From positions 1-64,000 of the forward strand of contig NZ_AUUU01000006.1 of the NCBI RefSeq assembly GCF_002760435.1: a stretch of 64,000 nt of DNA, read 5' to 3'. The notes under the pieces are model-generated. The model did not search any database and was not told where the DNA came from. It worked only from the letters and a program-made list of their open reading frames with translations. The DNA comes from Clostridium sp. LS (GTDB lineage Bacteria > Bacillota > Clostridia > Clostridiales > Clostridiaceae). The position numbers were made by a program, and so were the translations under genes. The stretch's first letter is position 1. Every line of letters begins with the position of its first letter. Shown one piece after another: positions 46,623-56,798 of this stretch.

Positions 46623-47651
46623 TTAAAACAAATAGTAATTAATATCATCATAAAGAACCTTTATCATTACAGCTATAGGTACAACTAATACCATTCCAAT
46701 AAATCCTCCAAACTTATCTCCTATAAGCAATAAAATTATTATTACAAAAGGATGCATCTCAGTACTATCTCCTGTAATTTTAGGAGCTAAAATATCGCCT
46801 TCCAATTGTTGAATGACAAACATTCCAATTATCACCCACAGTGCTTTTATCGGTGAATCTAAAAGTGCTACTATAACAGCTGGTATTGCACCAAATGCCG
46901 GTCCAAAATAAGGTATTATGTTGAATATTGCATTTAAAATGGAAATCCATAAAGGAAATTTAACTTTTAATAGCAGCAATAAAGCAAAAGTCAATATCCC
47001 TACTACCCCACAAAGTAATAGCTGGCTTGTTATGTATCTGGTTAATACTCTATCTATGTCACTCAAAATTTTTTTCGTTATTCCACGCTTTTGTGTTGGC
47101 AATAATAATAGAATTTTATTATAAATCTTGTTTCCATCACACAAAAAATAATAAATCATAATTGGAGTAATAGCAAAAGATATAATATGCTCGTTAATGT
47201 TAATTAGATTTTCAACAGCATTTTCTGAAAAATCAATCCAAATGGCATTTCCTCTTTCTAATAATTCGTTATATATTATATTACTTGTTATTGTATTATT
47301 TAGATTAAATTTATCAAATAATCCCTTTAGAAAATCATTTATACTATAAAAAATATTGCTAATATTAGCTATTTCATTGAACAATGCAGGAACTATAGCA
47401 ATTATACATGTAGTAACTATTCCTATGATGATTAATATAACAAGTATTGATGACATTTTCTTACTAACATTAAGTTTTGTTTCAAATACATCTCTAATTG
47501 GACTTAAGGTATATGATAAGACAAAAGATATTATAATTATATTTATTATTGTTTTTACTGAACTATTAAGGAAATAAGCTAAGACTAATAATAGAACACA
47601 TGTCAAGGTTAGAAACAATAGTACTTCTTTTTTATGCTTTCTTACTACCAT
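46623..47651 (-). CDS. AI-2E family transporter (PerM/YtvI-like)
   Basis: This protein of about 342 residues has seven or eight membrane helices, with LNAIFNIIPYFGPAFGAIPA and a C-terminal block (LEGDILAPKITGDSTEMHP) typical of the AI-2 exporter/PerM family. Members move autoinducers, sodium or unknown solutes; the substrate is not predictable. The frame extends to 47699, but the ATG at 47651 overlaps the end of the PRC-barrel gene by 20 bp, which suggests translational coupling. In C. acetobutylicum the equivalent gene is, as I recall, next to alaS. Confidence 0.85.
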   Translation of the reverse strand: MVVRKHKKEVLLFLTLTCVLLLVLAYFLNSSVKTIINIIIISFVLSYTLSPIRDVFETKLNVSKKMSSILVILIIIGIVTTCIIAIVPALFNEIANISNIFYSINDFLKGLFDKFNLNNTITSNIIYNELLERGNAIWIDFSENAVENLININEHIISFAITPIMIYYFLCDGNKIYNKILLLLPTQKRGITKKILSDIDRVLTRYITSQLLLCGVVGILTFALLLLLKVKFPLWISILNAIFNIIPYFGPAFGAIPAVIVALLDSPIKALWVIIGMFVIQQLEGDILAPKITGDSTEMHPFVIIILLLIGDKFGGFIGMVLVVPIAVMIKVLYDDINYYLF

Positions 47652-48132
47652 TGTAATTTTCCATATTGTGAGGCATTGATTTAAATAAAACTCCTTCATT
47701 CCCTATGTATAGAATATACTTTTCACCAAGTATGCACCTATTTAAGAGAATGATTTGTTTACCCTTTATCATTTTGTCTACTAACCCTGAGCTTATTACT
47801 ATTGCTTTTATTGAATAATCCCTTATGTCAATTATCATATCTTCTAAAACACCTTTTACATTTCCCGCTGTATCGATAACTTCCATATACTTTATTTCTT
47901 TAAAATTTAAGCCCTCACCTTTTCTAATATTGCTTATTATTATGTCCTCTCCTATATCAATAATATCTTCCATGTCTATATAATTCTTCTTAGAAAATAA
48001 AAGACTATTGGATACTTTAAAGCCTACTATTTTTCCCAAATAGAAATCAATATATAAATCTTCTATTATACCGATTTTTTTACCGTTCATGTTATAAACC
48101 TTTTTAAAGTAAAAATCCCTAGTTTTAAACAT
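47632..48132 (-). CDS. PRC-barrel domain protein
   Basis: The 166-residue protein has two PRC-barrel repeats: KVYNMNGKKIGIIEDLYIDF near residues 10-29 and EVIDTAGNVKGVLEDMIIDI near residues 83-102. PRC-barrel proteins bind RNA, ribosomal or photosynthetic complexes, or are structural; the role here is unknown. It is followed by the overlapping permease gene. GGAGGAGG precedes the ATG. Confidence 0.85.
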   Translation of the reverse strand: MFKTRDFYFKKVYNMNGKKIGIIEDLYIDFYLGKIVGFKVSNSLLFSKKNYIDMEDIIDIGEDIIISNIRKGEGLNFKEIKYMEVIDTAGNVKGVLEDMIIDIRDYSIKAIVISSGLVDKMIKGKQIILLNRCILGEKYILYIGNEGVLFKSMPHNMENYNGSKKA

Positions 48133-48278
48133 TTTTCCTCCTCCAAATATAATCTTATTGTGTATAGAATACCCAAGGAAAAGGAAAATTATTCATGAGA
48201 AACTTATATTTAGTATTAACTCTGTTGTTTAAAAAATATTTTTAAAATATTCTATAAATAATAATTGATTGATAAAAA

Positions 48279-48317
48279 AATAGCTAAAAGTAAATATAAA
48301 ATTCACTCTTAGCTATT
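48279..48317 (-). terminator. Terminator after mnmA
   Basis: AATAGCTAAGAGT and ACTTTTAGCTATT pair around a loop, followed on the minus strand by TTTTTTATC. It lies about 12 bp after the mnmA stop. Confidence 0.85.
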
Positions 48318-48328
48318 AAATATATTTA

Positions 48329-49405
48329 TTAAATTATGCTTTCTATTATTCCGCCGCCTACAACTATTTCATCATTATAAAATACAACTGATTGGCCTTT
48401 AGTTATTGCTCTTTGTTTTTCTTTAAAGATTACCTTGACTCTACCATTTTGCAGCGGACTTAAAACTGCATCTGCTGGTTTTGCAGAATACCTAATCTTA
48501 GCTTTAACTTCCAGATCCCCTTCAAGTTTATCGAAAGGAATAAAGTTGACATCTGTTGCTATTAATTCTGTTTTAAATATATCATCTTCAGAGCCTATTA
48601 CAACTTCATTTGTTTTTGCATTAATATTTGTCACAAAAACTGGTCTGCCTAGAGAAAGTCCAAGACCTTTTCTTTGGCCTATAGTGTAATATACAATGCC
48701 TTTATGCCTGCCAAGTATATTTCCATTTTTATCAACAAAATTACCTGGCTTAACCCTATTAGGTTCTGCTTCTGAAATATATTTTCCATGATTATTATCT
48801 GAAATAAAGCATATCTCTTCACTATCTTTTTTGTTATGAACAGCAAGACCTATTTCCTTTGCTATTTCTCTTATTCTTGTTTTTTCATAAGCTCCGCAAG
48901 GCATTAACGTATGTGCTAATTGATCCTGGGTAAAATTATACAAGGCATAAGTCTGATCTTTACTATCATCGTCGGATCTAATCAAAAGATATCGATCATT
49001 ACGTTTTTCAATTTTAGCATAATGCCCTGTAGCCACATAATCTGCACCAATTCCTCTTGCACGCCTTAAAAGTTCATCAAACTTTAAATGCTTATTACAT
49101 TCAATACAAGGATTAGGTGTTTTTCCATCTATGTATTCTTGAACAAATTTATCAATAACTTTTTCTTTAAAATAATCTCTAAAATTTAAAACATAAAATG
49201 GTATATCGAGTTTGTCACATACTCTTCTTGCATCATCAACAGCAGAAAGGGAGCAGCAGCCCCCTTCTCTTTCTTCAAATTCCTCATCATGCTGCCAAAT
49301 CTGCATTGTAGCACCGATGACTTCATATCCCTGCTGTTTTAATAAATATGCTGCAACAGAACTATCTACACCACCACTCATACCTACTAAAACTTTTTTC
49401 TTCAT
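48329..49405 (-). CDS. mnmA: tRNA 2-thiouridine synthase MnmA
   Basis: The 358-residue PP-loop ATPase begins [20 protein letters not shown] and has the catalytic cysteine pair in [12 protein letters not shown] and [14 protein letters not shown]. It thiolates U34 of Lys, Glu and Gln tRNAs using sulfur from a cysteine desulfurase. The iscS and iscU genes lie directly upstream in the same direction, which supplies that sulfur. Confidence 0.96.
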   Translation of the reverse strand: MKKKVLVGMSGGVDSSVAAYLLKQQGYEVIGATMQIWQHDEEFEEREGGCCSLSAVDDARRVCDKLDIPFYVLNFRDYFKEKVIDKFVQEYIDGKTPNPCIECNKHLKFDELLRRARGIGADYVATGHYAKIEKRNDRYLLIRSDDDSKDQTYALYNFTQDQLAHTLMPCGAYEKTRIREIAKEIGLAVHNKKDSEEICFISDNNHGKYISEAEPNRVKPGNFVDKNGNILGRHKGIVYYTIGQRKGLGLSLGRPVFVTNINAKTNEVVIGSEDDIFKTELIATDVNFIPFDKLEGDLEVKAKIRYSAKPADAVLSPLQNGRVKVIFKEKQRAITKGQSVVFYNDEIVVGGGIIESII

Positions 49406-49416
49406 ATATTCTCCTA

Positions 49417-49854
49417 TTATTCGTCTCCATGCACAGCAGCATGCAAATCTTCATCACTATGTTCTTCCATTGGTATAACTTCTAATCCATTTTTTGCTCT
49501 ATAATCATTTATAGCCTTGTGAATTGCTTCTTCTGCTAAAACCGAACAGTGCATCTTTACTGGTGGAAGACCATCTAATGCTTCTGCAACAGCTTTATTA
49601 GTTAATTCCCAAGCCTCATCAATAGTCTTTCCTTTAATCAATTCAGTTGCCATCGAAGATGATGCTATAGCTGAGCCACATCCAAAAGTCTTAAATTTAA
49701 CATCCTTTATTATATTATCCTCTACCTTTAAGTAGATTTTCATTATATCTCCACATTTTGCGTTTCCAACTTCACCTACGCCATTTGCATCTGCAATTTC
49801 TCCTACGTTTCTTGGGTTTTGGAAATGATCCATTACTTTTTCTGTATATATCAT
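49417..49854 (-). CDS. iscU: Iron-sulfur scaffold protein IscU/NifU-like
   Basis: The 145-residue protein begins with [18 protein letters not shown] and has the three ligand cysteines in NAKCGD, FGCGSA and [10 protein letters not shown]. It is a scaffold for [Fe-S] assembly with the IscS next to it. A His/Asp/Glu-rich tail closes the protein. It starts 2 bp after iscS. Confidence 0.94.
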   Translation of the reverse strand: MIYTEKVMDHFQNPRNVGEIADANGVGEVGNAKCGDIMKIYLKVEDNIIKDVKFKTFGCGSAIASSSMATELIKGKTIDEAWELTNKAVAEALDGLPPVKMHCSVLAEEAIHKAINDYRAKNGLEVIPMEEHSDEDLHAAVHGDE

Positions 49855-49855
49855 A

Positions 49856-51037
49856 TTAATTATCCCCTTTCTTTAAAAAGTCATCCCATAATGGTGACAT
49901 ATTTCTTAATCTTTCAATTATTGGTGGTAAAACTTCTAGAACATAATCCACATCTTCTTCAGTTGAACCTTCACCCATACTTAATCTTAGTGATCCATGA
50001 GCTATTTCATGCGGAAGGCCTATTGAAAGTAATACATGTGATGGATCTAAAGACCCTGATGTACAAGCGCTACCGCTAGACGCGCATACACCTTTAAAAT
50101 CTAATGAAAGTAAAATTGATTCACCTTCTATAAATCTAAAACATACATTTACATTTCCAGGAAGTCTTTTTTCTCCTCTAGGACCATTTAATCTAGTATA
50201 TGGAATTTTTAAAAGTCCATCTATTAGCTTTTCTCTAAGAGCTATTAATTTATTCATATGTTCTTCTAAATTATCATTTGCAAGTTCGACTGCTTTACCA
50301 AGACCAACAATAGCAGCAATATTTTCTGTTCCTGCTCTTCTATTTCTTTCTTGGCCTCCACCATGAACTAAATTATCAATCTTAATTCCTTTTTTGATGT
50401 ATAGAACTCCTATTCCCTTAGGTCCATAAATTTTATGACCTGCTAGTGATAGCATATCTATATTCATTTCTTTAACATCTACTGGAACATTTCCAACCGC
50501 TTGAACTGCATCTGTATGGAAATATACTTTCTTTTCTCTACAAATTTCACCAATTTCTTTTATTGGCTGAATTGTACCTATTTCATTGTTAGCAAACATG
50601 ATGCTTACTAAAATTGTCTTATCAGTAATAGCATTCTTTAAATCTTCTAAATTGATAAAACCTTCTTCATCAACATCTAAGTATGTAACATCAAAACCAT
50701 TCTTTTCTAAATATTCACAAGTATGAAGAACTGCATGATGTTCTATCTTAGTTGTTATTATGTGGTTTCCTTTATTTTTGTGTGCTGACGCAATCCCTTT
50801 AATTGCCCAGTTATCAGCTTCTGATCCACCACCAGTAAAATATATTTCATCAGGTAAGCAATTTAATGCTTTTGCTACCTGCTCTCTTGCATTATCTATA
50901 GCTCTTTTTGTTTCTCTTGATATTCCATAAAAAGAAGATGGGTTACCAAATTTTTCAGTAAAATAAGGTAGCATTTCTTCAAGCACTTCTGGTTTTACAA
51001 ATGTTGTAGCTGAATAGTCCATATACACATTTTTCAT
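49856..51037 (-). CDS. iscS: Cysteine desulfurase IscS/NifS-like
   Basis: This 393-residue PLP enzyme has the motif [20 protein letters not shown], the PLP lysine in [14 protein letters not shown], and the active-site Cys in [12 protein letters not shown]. It releases sulfur from cysteine for Fe-S clusters and tRNA thiolation. It forms an operon iscR-iscS-iscU-mnmA. Confidence 0.95.
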   Translation of the reverse strand: MKNVYMDYSATTFVKPEVLEEMLPYFTEKFGNPSSFYGISRETKRAIDNAREQVAKALNCLPDEIYFTGGGSEADNWAIKGIASAHKNKGNHIITTKIEHHAVLHTCEYLEKNGFDVTYLDVDEEGFINLEDLKNAITDKTILVSIMFANNEIGTIQPIKEIGEICREKKVYFHTDAVQAVGNVPVDVKEMNIDMLSLAGHKIYGPKGIGVLYIKKGIKIDNLVHGGGQERNRRAGTENIAAIVGLGKAVELANDNLEEHMNKLIALREKLIDGLLKIPYTRLNGPRGEKRLPGNVNVCFRFIEGESILLSLDFKGVCASSGSACTSGSLDPSHVLLSIGLPHEIAHGSLRLSMGEGSTEEDVDYVLEVLPPIIERLRNMSPLWDDFLKKGDN

Positions 51038-51039
51038 AA

Positions 51040-51492
51040 TTACTCACTCCTATCTGCAATCTTTATGCCGCCATTTTTATTTTTTATTGATTCATAATCA
51101 TCAAGTATATCTTGTAATGTGATTGAATTCATTACATCATCTATGCTTCTTTTAATCTTTTCCCATACTGCTTTAGTTGCGCAGCAATCTGCACTATCAC
51201 ATTCAACACCATCAATACAATCTGCTATTTCAATTGGCCCTTCTAGAATAGTCATAATATCACCTACAGTTATTTCCTTTGGTGATTTGCATAAGACATA
51301 TCCTCCTTGCGCGCCTCTTATACTTCTTATCATATTAGCTCGCCTAAGTGGACTAAATAACTGTTCTAAATAGTACTCTGAAAGATTCTCTCTTTTTGAT
51401 ATAGTCTTTATTGAAACTGGGGCACCGCCATAATTAGATGCTAAATCAACCATAGCTCTAACTCCATATCTTCCTTTAGTTGAAAGTTTCAT
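51040..51492 (-). CDS. iscR: Rrf2-family iron-sulfur regulator IscR-like
   Basis: The 150-residue protein begins [20 protein letters not shown], has helix-turn-helix residues [20 protein letters not shown], and a cluster-binding loop with Cys in [17 protein letters not shown]. It probably senses Fe-S status and represses its own isc operon. GGGGTG precedes the ATG. Confidence 0.92.
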   Translation of the reverse strand: MKLSTKGRYGVRAMVDLASNYGGAPVSIKTISKRENLSEYYLEQLFSPLRRANMIRSIRGAQGGYVLCKSPKEITVGDIMTILEGPIEIADCIDGVECDSADCCATKAVWEKIKRSIDDVMNSITLQDILDDYESIKNKNGGIKIADRSE

Positions 51493-51616
51493 TATTTTTC
51501 ACCCCTTTTGAATCTCTTTTTTATTTGATATTTTATATTTTTTTTAGTATTATAATAGATATATTTAATTTGTTTATATCTTATCAAAATACTCGGCTTT
51601 TGTCAAACGATAATTA

Positions 51617-52861
51617 TTATTTTTTTATTTCTGCCCAATATTTCTTTAAACTTTCTTCATATCTATTATTTTGTTCTTTGTAATAAATCTTCCCATCTAA
51701 TTCTTTAGGCAGATAATTTTGTTTTACATAATTATTTGGATAATCATGTGGATACTTATAACCACCTACTCCAAGTTTTGCAGCTCCAGAGTAATGCGCA
51801 TCTTTTAAGTGCATAGGTACATCACCAAAATTTATATTTTCTAAATCATTCATAGCCGCATTAATTGCTAAACATGCACTATTGGATTTAGGAAGAGTTG
51901 CTAAATATATAACCATTTCTGAAAGAATTATTCTCGCTTCTGGAAGTCCCACCTTCAAAGCAAGCTCAATTCCAGAATTAATTACAGAAAGTGCATTTGG
52001 AAATGCAAGGCCTATATCTTCTGCTGCAATTACAGATATTCTTCTGACTATAGCTGTTAGATTTCCACTCTTTATAAGTCTAGCCAGATAGTGAACCGCT
52101 GCATTAGGATCACTTCCTCTAATACTCTTTTGGAGTGCACTTAATAAATTATAAAATTCATCTCCACTTGAATCAGCTCTTATATTTGATTGACTTAAAC
52201 TTTCTATATATTCACAAGAAATTGTTCGTATTTTTTTTACTTGAGAGTTTATTGCGAGTTCCAAAATATTATATGCTTTTCTATAATCCCCTTGTGATAT
52301 TTCCGCTACATAATTTAAAGCTTCATTAGAATACTCTATTTCTATACCTTCATTAATTAGTTTATCCAAAGATTTTTTTAGTCCAACAACAATATCATAT
52401 GTAGTTAATGGATTAAAAGAAAATATGTTACACCTACTTATAATCGCCTTATGTATTACAAAATATGGATTTTCAGTAGTACTTGCAATCAGTGTTATTC
52501 TTCCATCTTCAATAAATTCCAACAATGCTTGTTGTTGCTTTTTATTAAAATGTTGAAGTTCGTCAATATATAACACCACTCCGCTATAATTTAACAAATT
52601 ATCCATATTGTTTGTTATGTCCTGAATATCTTTTACAGAAGCTATTGTTGCATTTAATTTATAGAATTTCTTATCAACATAGTTAGCCATTATATTAGCT
52701 AACGTTGTTTTGCCCGTTCCAGGCGGCCCATAAAATATACAATTGCAAATATTTCTACTTTTTATTAAATTATATAATGGCTTTCCCTCACATAATATGT
52801 GCTGCTGTCCTACAAAATCTTCTAATTTATTAGGTCTCATTAAATCTGCTAATGGTCTCAC
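51617..52861 (-). CDS. rarA: Replication-associated recombination ATPase RarA/MgsA
   Basis: This 414-residue AAA+ ATPase begins RPLADLMRPNKLEDFVGQQH, has Walker A FYGPPGTGKTTLAN near residue 44, Walker B YIDELQHFNK, and the C-terminal tetramerisation segment ending in PNNYVKQNYLP. It acts at stalled replication forks. The start is GTG, 6 bp after GGAGTG. It is upstream of iscR in the same direction. Confidence 0.93.
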   Translation of the reverse strand: MRPLADLMRPNKLEDFVGQQHILCEGKPLYNLIKSRNICNCIFYGPPGTGKTTLANIMANYVDKKFYKLNATIASVKDIQDITNNMDNLLNYSGVVLYIDELQHFNKKQQQALLEFIEDGRITLIASTTENPYFVIHKAIISRCNIFSFNPLTTYDIVVGLKKSLDKLINEGIEIEYSNEALNYVAEISQGDYRKAYNILELAINSQVKKIRTISCEYIESLSQSNIRADSSGDEFYNLLSALQKSIRGSDPNAAVHYLARLIKSGNLTAIVRRISVIAAEDIGLAFPNALSVINSGIELALKVGLPEARIILSEMVIYLATLPKSNSACLAINAAMNDLENINFGDVPMHLKDAHYSGAAKLGVGGYKYPHDYPNNYVKQNYLPKELDGKIYYKEQNNRYEESLKKYWAEIKK

Positions 52862-53009
52862 TTCTTACACTCCTTTATGCCATTATATATTATTTTAATC
52901 TTTTGATATAAACTTAATTTTAACTTAAATATACTATTGTATAATTTTTTTATTATTTAGATAAATAAGTTTACAACAAATAATATTATAGCAGATATAA
53001 AAAAATAAA

Positions 53010-53042
53010 AAAGCAGTAAGAATCTAAAATTCTCGCTGCTTT
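53010..53042 (-). terminator. Terminator of the TrpXYZ-like operon
   Basis: On the minus strand AAAGCAG pairs with CTGCTTT, with an inner AGAAT/ATTCT stem, then TTTATTTTTTTAT. It lies about 100 bp after the ABC ATPase stop. Confidence 0.75.
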
Positions 53043-53140
53043 GCTTCATAATATATACTAAAGTATACTACTATTTTGATTTAATTTAAATAGTAATTTA
53101 AAATTAATTTTTATTTAAGATAATTCTTTAATAAAATGGC

Positions 53141-53935
53141 TTATCCAAATAAAGTTCTATCACTTAGAGCTTCAGCTCCATTGGCTTTTTCGAAAAGTCC
53201 AAGAAGTTTATTATTATCTAGCTTTTCTTTTTCATCACCTTTAACATCAACTAAAATCTGACCTCTATGCATCATAAAAAGTCTATTCCCATTTTCAAGG
53301 GCATGTTTAAGATTATGTGTAACCATAAGAGTTGTTATTCCGCTATCTTTAACAATACTTCTTGTTATATCCATTATTTTTTCAGAAGTTTTAGGATCTA
53401 AGGCTGCTGTGTGTTCATCTAAAAGTAATAATTTAGGCTTTGACATTACTGACATTAACAAAGTCAGCGCCTGTCTTTGACCACCAGACAAAAGTAATAC
53501 TTTATTGTACAACTTATCTTCCAGCCCCAAATTAAGTTCTCTTACCATTTCCTTATAGTAATCTATTCTCTTTTTATTAATTCCAAAGCTGAGTCCAAAA
53601 GTTTTACCCTTGTTATCTGCTAGAGCAATATTTTCTAAAATAGTCATATTAGGTGAAACTCCTTTAGAAGGATCTTGAAATACTCTTCCTATAGACTTTG
53701 CTCTTAAATACTCTGGTTTATTAATAACTTCGTCTCCATCCAATAATATTGATCCCGAGTCAGCTTCTAATGTTCCGGATATCATATTTAAAAGAGTAGA
53801 TTTACCTGCTCCATTAGAACCAATTATGCTTATAAAATCCCCTTGATTAACCTCTAATGATAAGTTATCAAAAACTTTATTTTCATTTATAGTATTCGGA
53901 TTAAACACTTTGGATAGTTGTTTCACTTTTAACAT
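53141..53935 (-). CDS. ABC importer ATP-binding protein (TrpZ-like)
   Basis: The 264-residue ABC ATPase has Walker A IGSNGAGKSTLLNMIS near residue 37, a signature LSGGQRQALTLLMSV, and Walker B LLLLDEHTAALDPKTSE. It is the motor of the importer encoded by the two preceding genes. The start at 53935 is chosen because AGGAGGT is correctly spaced; it overlaps the permease end by 35 bp. The substrate is unsettled, though tryptophan-related transport is known for this class. Confidence 0.85.
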   Translation of the reverse strand: MLKVKQLSKVFNPNTINENKVFDNLSLEVNQGDFISIIGSNGAGKSTLLNMISGTLEADSGSILLDGDEVINKPEYLRAKSIGRVFQDPSKGVSPNMTILENIALADNKGKTFGLSFGINKKRIDYYKEMVRELNLGLEDKLYNKVLLLSGGQRQALTLLMSVMSKPKLLLLDEHTAALDPKTSEKIMDITRSIVKDSGITTLMVTHNLKHALENGNRLFMMHRGQILVDVKGDEKEKLDNNKLLGLFEKANGAEALSDRTLFG

Positions 53936-54803
53936 TTTGTGCATTACCTCCTACAATAGTTTTTTTCTTTTTAAATTTGAAAACTCCACTATTAGAGCAT
54001 AATGCTATAACCACAATTATCGCTGTCATTAATTTTAAGTCATTAGCGTTTAGTCCAAGTTTTAATACTACTGCTATTGCTCCCTTATAAATGATTGCAC
54101 CTAATATTGATAAAGTAGTTACTTTAACAAATGATATTCTTTCAAATAAAGATGTACCAATAATAACTGCTGCAAGCCCCATAACAACGGTACCTGTCCC
54201 CATTCCTACATCACTAAAGCCTTGATACTGCGCTGTTAATGCTCCTGCAAGGGCAACTAATCCATTACTTATCATAAGACCTATTACCTTAACTAAATCT
54301 TTATTTACTCCAAGAGATGATACTACTTGCTCATTATCACCTACAGCTCTAAGTAGAAATCCAGATTTAGTTTTTAAATATACATCTAATAATACTTTCA
54401 CAATAACAACTGCTATTAGTATTATTACTATCTTCGGAACATCTGATCCAAATAAATTTTTAGTGGTTAGTAACGGAACATTGGCTTTTCCCATTATCCT
54501 AAGGTTAATTGAATATAATCCTATCATCACCAATATTCCAGCCATTAAATTTGTTATTTTAAGTTTAACATGGAGGAATGCAGTTATTCCTCCTGCTAAA
54601 GCTCCACCTAAAGTTGCTACTATTATTGTTATCCATGGATTTACTCCATTTACCAATAGAGCCGCTGAAATTGCTCCACCAAGTGGGAATGTAGAATCTA
54701 CTGATAAATCGGGAAAATCTAAAATTTTATATGTTATATATACTCCAATTGAAACTAAAGAAAATAATAACCCTTGTTCTAAAATGTTAATTAAGACGTC
54801 CAC
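53901..54803 (-). CDS. ABC importer permease (TrpY-like)
   Basis: This 300-residue permease has about eight helices, with an N-terminal helix (ILEQGLLFSLVSIGVYITYK), the conserved DFPDLSVDSTFPLGGAISAA segment near residues 29-48, and AVGDNEQVVSSLGVNKDLVK as the ATPase-contact loop. This is the branched-chain/BMP-related permease family found in trpXYZ systems. The start is GTG, overlapping the stop of the binding protein by one base. Confidence 0.88.
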   Translation of the reverse strand: MDVLINILEQGLLFSLVSIGVYITYKILDFPDLSVDSTFPLGGAISAALLVNGVNPWITIIVATLGGALAGGITAFLHVKLKITNLMAGILVMIGLYSINLRIMGKANVPLLTTKNLFGSDVPKIVIILIAVVIVKVLLDVYLKTKSGFLLRAVGDNEQVVSSLGVNKDLVKVIGLMISNGLVALAGALTAQYQGFSDVGMGTGTVVMGLAAVIIGTSLFERISFVKVTTLSILGAIIYKGAIAVVLKLGLNANDLKLMTAIIVVIALCSNSGVFKFKKKKTIVGGNAQNVKSETTIQSV

Positions 54804-55819
54804 TATGCAACGCCTCCAGTTACTTTTTTAGCAGATGCGTCCATATCAGATGGAATTGTTATATTTAATTTCTTTGCAACATCTGTATTTATTGTAAGAG
54901 TCTTATCTTTTTGCGTAGTTATTTCAATATCAGAAGGCTTCTTACCTGACAATATTTCTGCTGCTTTATAGCCTGCTTCTTTTCCTAGTTTATAGTAATC
55001 TATTCCTATTGATGCTAGACCACCTTTATCTACTATTGCTGCTTCAGCTCCTATTATAGGAACATTCTTATCCACACAAAGTTTACCTACTAAAGCATAT
55101 CCAGATGCTACCGTATTATCAGTTGGTGTATATAATACATCTATGCTTCCTAACGCACTAGCTAAATTTTGATTTATTTCATTTACATTAGTAACTGATA
55201 TTTCTTTTACTGTTAATCCTTTTGCTGCCGCAACCTTTTTTAATTCAGCTACTTGTCCAACTGAATTTGCCTCTGAAGTGTTGTAAATAACACCTACAGT
55301 TTTAGCATTTGGTATTAATTTTTTTAATAAGTCGATTTGATCATCCATTGAAACTGCATCTGATGTTCCTGTAAAATTAGTTCCTGAACTTTTCAAATCT
55401 TTTGCTATTCCAGCTCCAACTGGGTCAGTTACTGCTGTAAATACTGCTGGTATATCTTTTGTAGCATTGGCTACCGCTTGAGCTGATGGTGTTGCTATAG
55501 CAAAAATTAAATCTTTCTTTGAATCTACAAATTGCTTAGCTATTGTTTGTGTATTTGCTATCTCACCTTGAGCATTTTGCTGTTCAATTTTAATATTCTT
55601 TCCTTCTTCAAAGCCTTTTTCTTTCAAGCCATCAACAAAACCTTTGTTTGCAGAATCTAAAGCATCATGTTGTACTATTTGTAAAACCCCAATATTTTTA
55701 ACTGCTGACGATGTTGAGCCTCCACCATTAGAATCTGTTGCACTCTTTCCGCACCCTGATAGGATTCCCCCTACTAAAACTGTGCATAACAGCATGGCTA
55801 ATTTTCTTTTCCCTACCAT
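54803..55819 (-). CDS. ABC importer substrate-binding lipoprotein (TrpX-like)
   Basis: The 338-residue protein has a lipoprotein signal (lipobox LSGC at about residues 20-23), a Ser/Gly linker and a two-lobe binding fold of the ABC_sub_bind family (KNIGVLQIVQHDALDSANKG; VTDPVGAGIAKDL). It is the first gene of the importer operon. Homologues in Firmicutes bind tryptophan and are often controlled by a tryptophan T-box, which is not seen here. Confidence 0.88.
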   Translation of the reverse strand: MVGKRKLAMLLCTVLVGGILSGCGKSATDSNGGGSTSSAVKNIGVLQIVQHDALDSANKGFVDGLKEKGFEEGKNIKIEQQNAQGEIANTQTIAKQFVDSKKDLIFAIATPSAQAVANATKDIPAVFTAVTDPVGAGIAKDLKSSGTNFTGTSDAVSMDDQIDLLKKLIPNAKTVGVIYNTSEANSVGQVAELKKVAAAKGLTVKEISVTNVNEINQNLASALGSIDVLYTPTDNTVASGYALVGKLCVDKNVPIIGAEAAIVDKGGLASIGIDYYKLGKEAGYKAAEILSGKKPSDIEITTQKDKTLTINTDVAKKLNITIPSDMDASAKKVTGGVA

Positions 55820-55893
55820 ATTTCTATCCTCCTATTATATTCCTTATTATCAATTTCCTACTATACTACTGCATAAATTATATTCCATAAATA

Positions 55894-55925
55894 TTATCAT
55901 AAATATACATATATATTTATGATAA
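55894..55925. repeat. 14-bp palindrome in the TrpXYZ-like leader
   Basis: Exact arms TTATCATAAATATA and TATATTTATGATAA flank a 4-base loop, inside the transcribed leader about 75 bp before the binding-protein start. It may be an operator or an RNA hairpin. No T-box sequence is present. Confidence 0.6.
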
Positions 55926-55967
55926 ATAGTCAAATAAATTGATAATAATTTATAAATCTTTTAAGAT

Positions 55968-55996
55968 ATAATATCATAATTTAATATAGTTGTAAA
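55968..55996 (-). promoter_or_regulatory. Sigma-A promoter of the TrpXYZ-like operon
   Basis: On the minus strand TTTACA and TATTAT are separated by exactly 17 bp. Transcription would start near 55960, giving a leader of about 140 bases. The other bases from here to the hutP stop show no gene. Confidence 0.65.
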
Positions 55997-56142
55997 GTTA
56001 GCCCAATCACTCCTTGGAGATTTTTTAAGTTTTTTTGTATAAAAATTATATATATATTCTAATAAATAGAAATAATAGCCTTTTATTATTTCAAATTCGT
56101 GGAATTATAATAAAAAACAACATTCATTTTTCTTTCATATGA

Positions 56143-56556
56143 CTAAATTGGTAAAGCTCTATGACCTATCCCTATAACCACTTCATCTAGGTGTAGCAAT
56201 CCTATATTCAAAAATATGCAAACTGATATATGCTCTCCACCTCTTGCAATTCCAATTTTTCCTCCCACATTTTGACCATTAGCTCTATTAGCAATTTGAA
56301 TTATTGCATCTCTTGTTGCTCCTATTACAGCTCCCTCATGCAAATGTTCTTCTCTAATTAGCTCATTTCGTTTTGCTGCCACCAATGCACTTTCAAGTAT
56401 TTTGGATATTGATGAATTAATATTACCGCCTATATTTACTGCCGTAACTTTAATTCCTTTTTCATTATATAACTTCTTTAAATGTTCTTCTTCATGTCTA
56501 TCGCAAATGGCCATTTTAGTAGCAATTTTAGCAACTTTTGTACTATTACTATCCAT
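56143..56556 (-). CDS. hutP: HutP-family RNA-binding antiterminator
   Basis: The 137-residue protein contains SAVG-type HutP features: DRHEEEHLKKLYNEKGIKVT near residues 18-37, REEHLHEGAVIGATRDAIIQ, and GGEHISVCIFLNIGLLHLDE. These supply the histidines that bind metal and L-histidine in Bacillus HutP, which then binds UAG-repeat RNA to allow hut transcription. The start at 56556 is preferred by GGAGGGT spacing. No hut genes are nearby, so its target may be elsewhere or different. It sits alone after the fatty-acid operon. Confidence 0.88.
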   Translation of the reverse strand: MDSNSTKVAKIATKMAICDRHEEEHLKKLYNEKGIKVTAVNIGGNINSSISKILESALVAAKRNELIREEHLHEGAVIGATRDAIIQIANRANGQNVGGKIGIARGGEHISVCIFLNIGLLHLDEVVIGIGHRALPI

Positions 56557-56711
56557 AAGTTTACCCTCCAATTAGTTTTATAAGGCGCATAAAAAAATAA
56601 CAAGTCCAAAATGTCATGATTATTTTTTTGATTGTACCTTAATATTATATCACACTGCTATCTCTTCAATTCTAGAAACACTAATCTAAAAAGAAATAAA
56701 CATTAATAGCA

Positions 56712-56769
56712 AAAAAATATGCACATTAATAATAGTGAATATTTCACTTTAATAATAGTGCATATTTTT
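56712..56769 (-). terminator. Nested-palindrome terminator of the fatty-acid operon
   Basis: Outer arms AAATATGCAC/GTGCATATTT enclose an inner AGTGAA/TTCACT palindrome, with TTTTTTTGC following on the minus strand. It lies about 30 bp after the accA stop and ends the fab-acc operon. Confidence 0.8.
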
Positions 56770-56798
56770 CTTATATAAAACGTCTATTTATAATTCAA

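Noticed and set aside
55981..56040. Small CTCC/GGAG hairpin followed by T-run on the plus strand near the importer promoter
   Set aside because: The stem is only four base pairs and there is no plus-strand gene; it is more likely chance.
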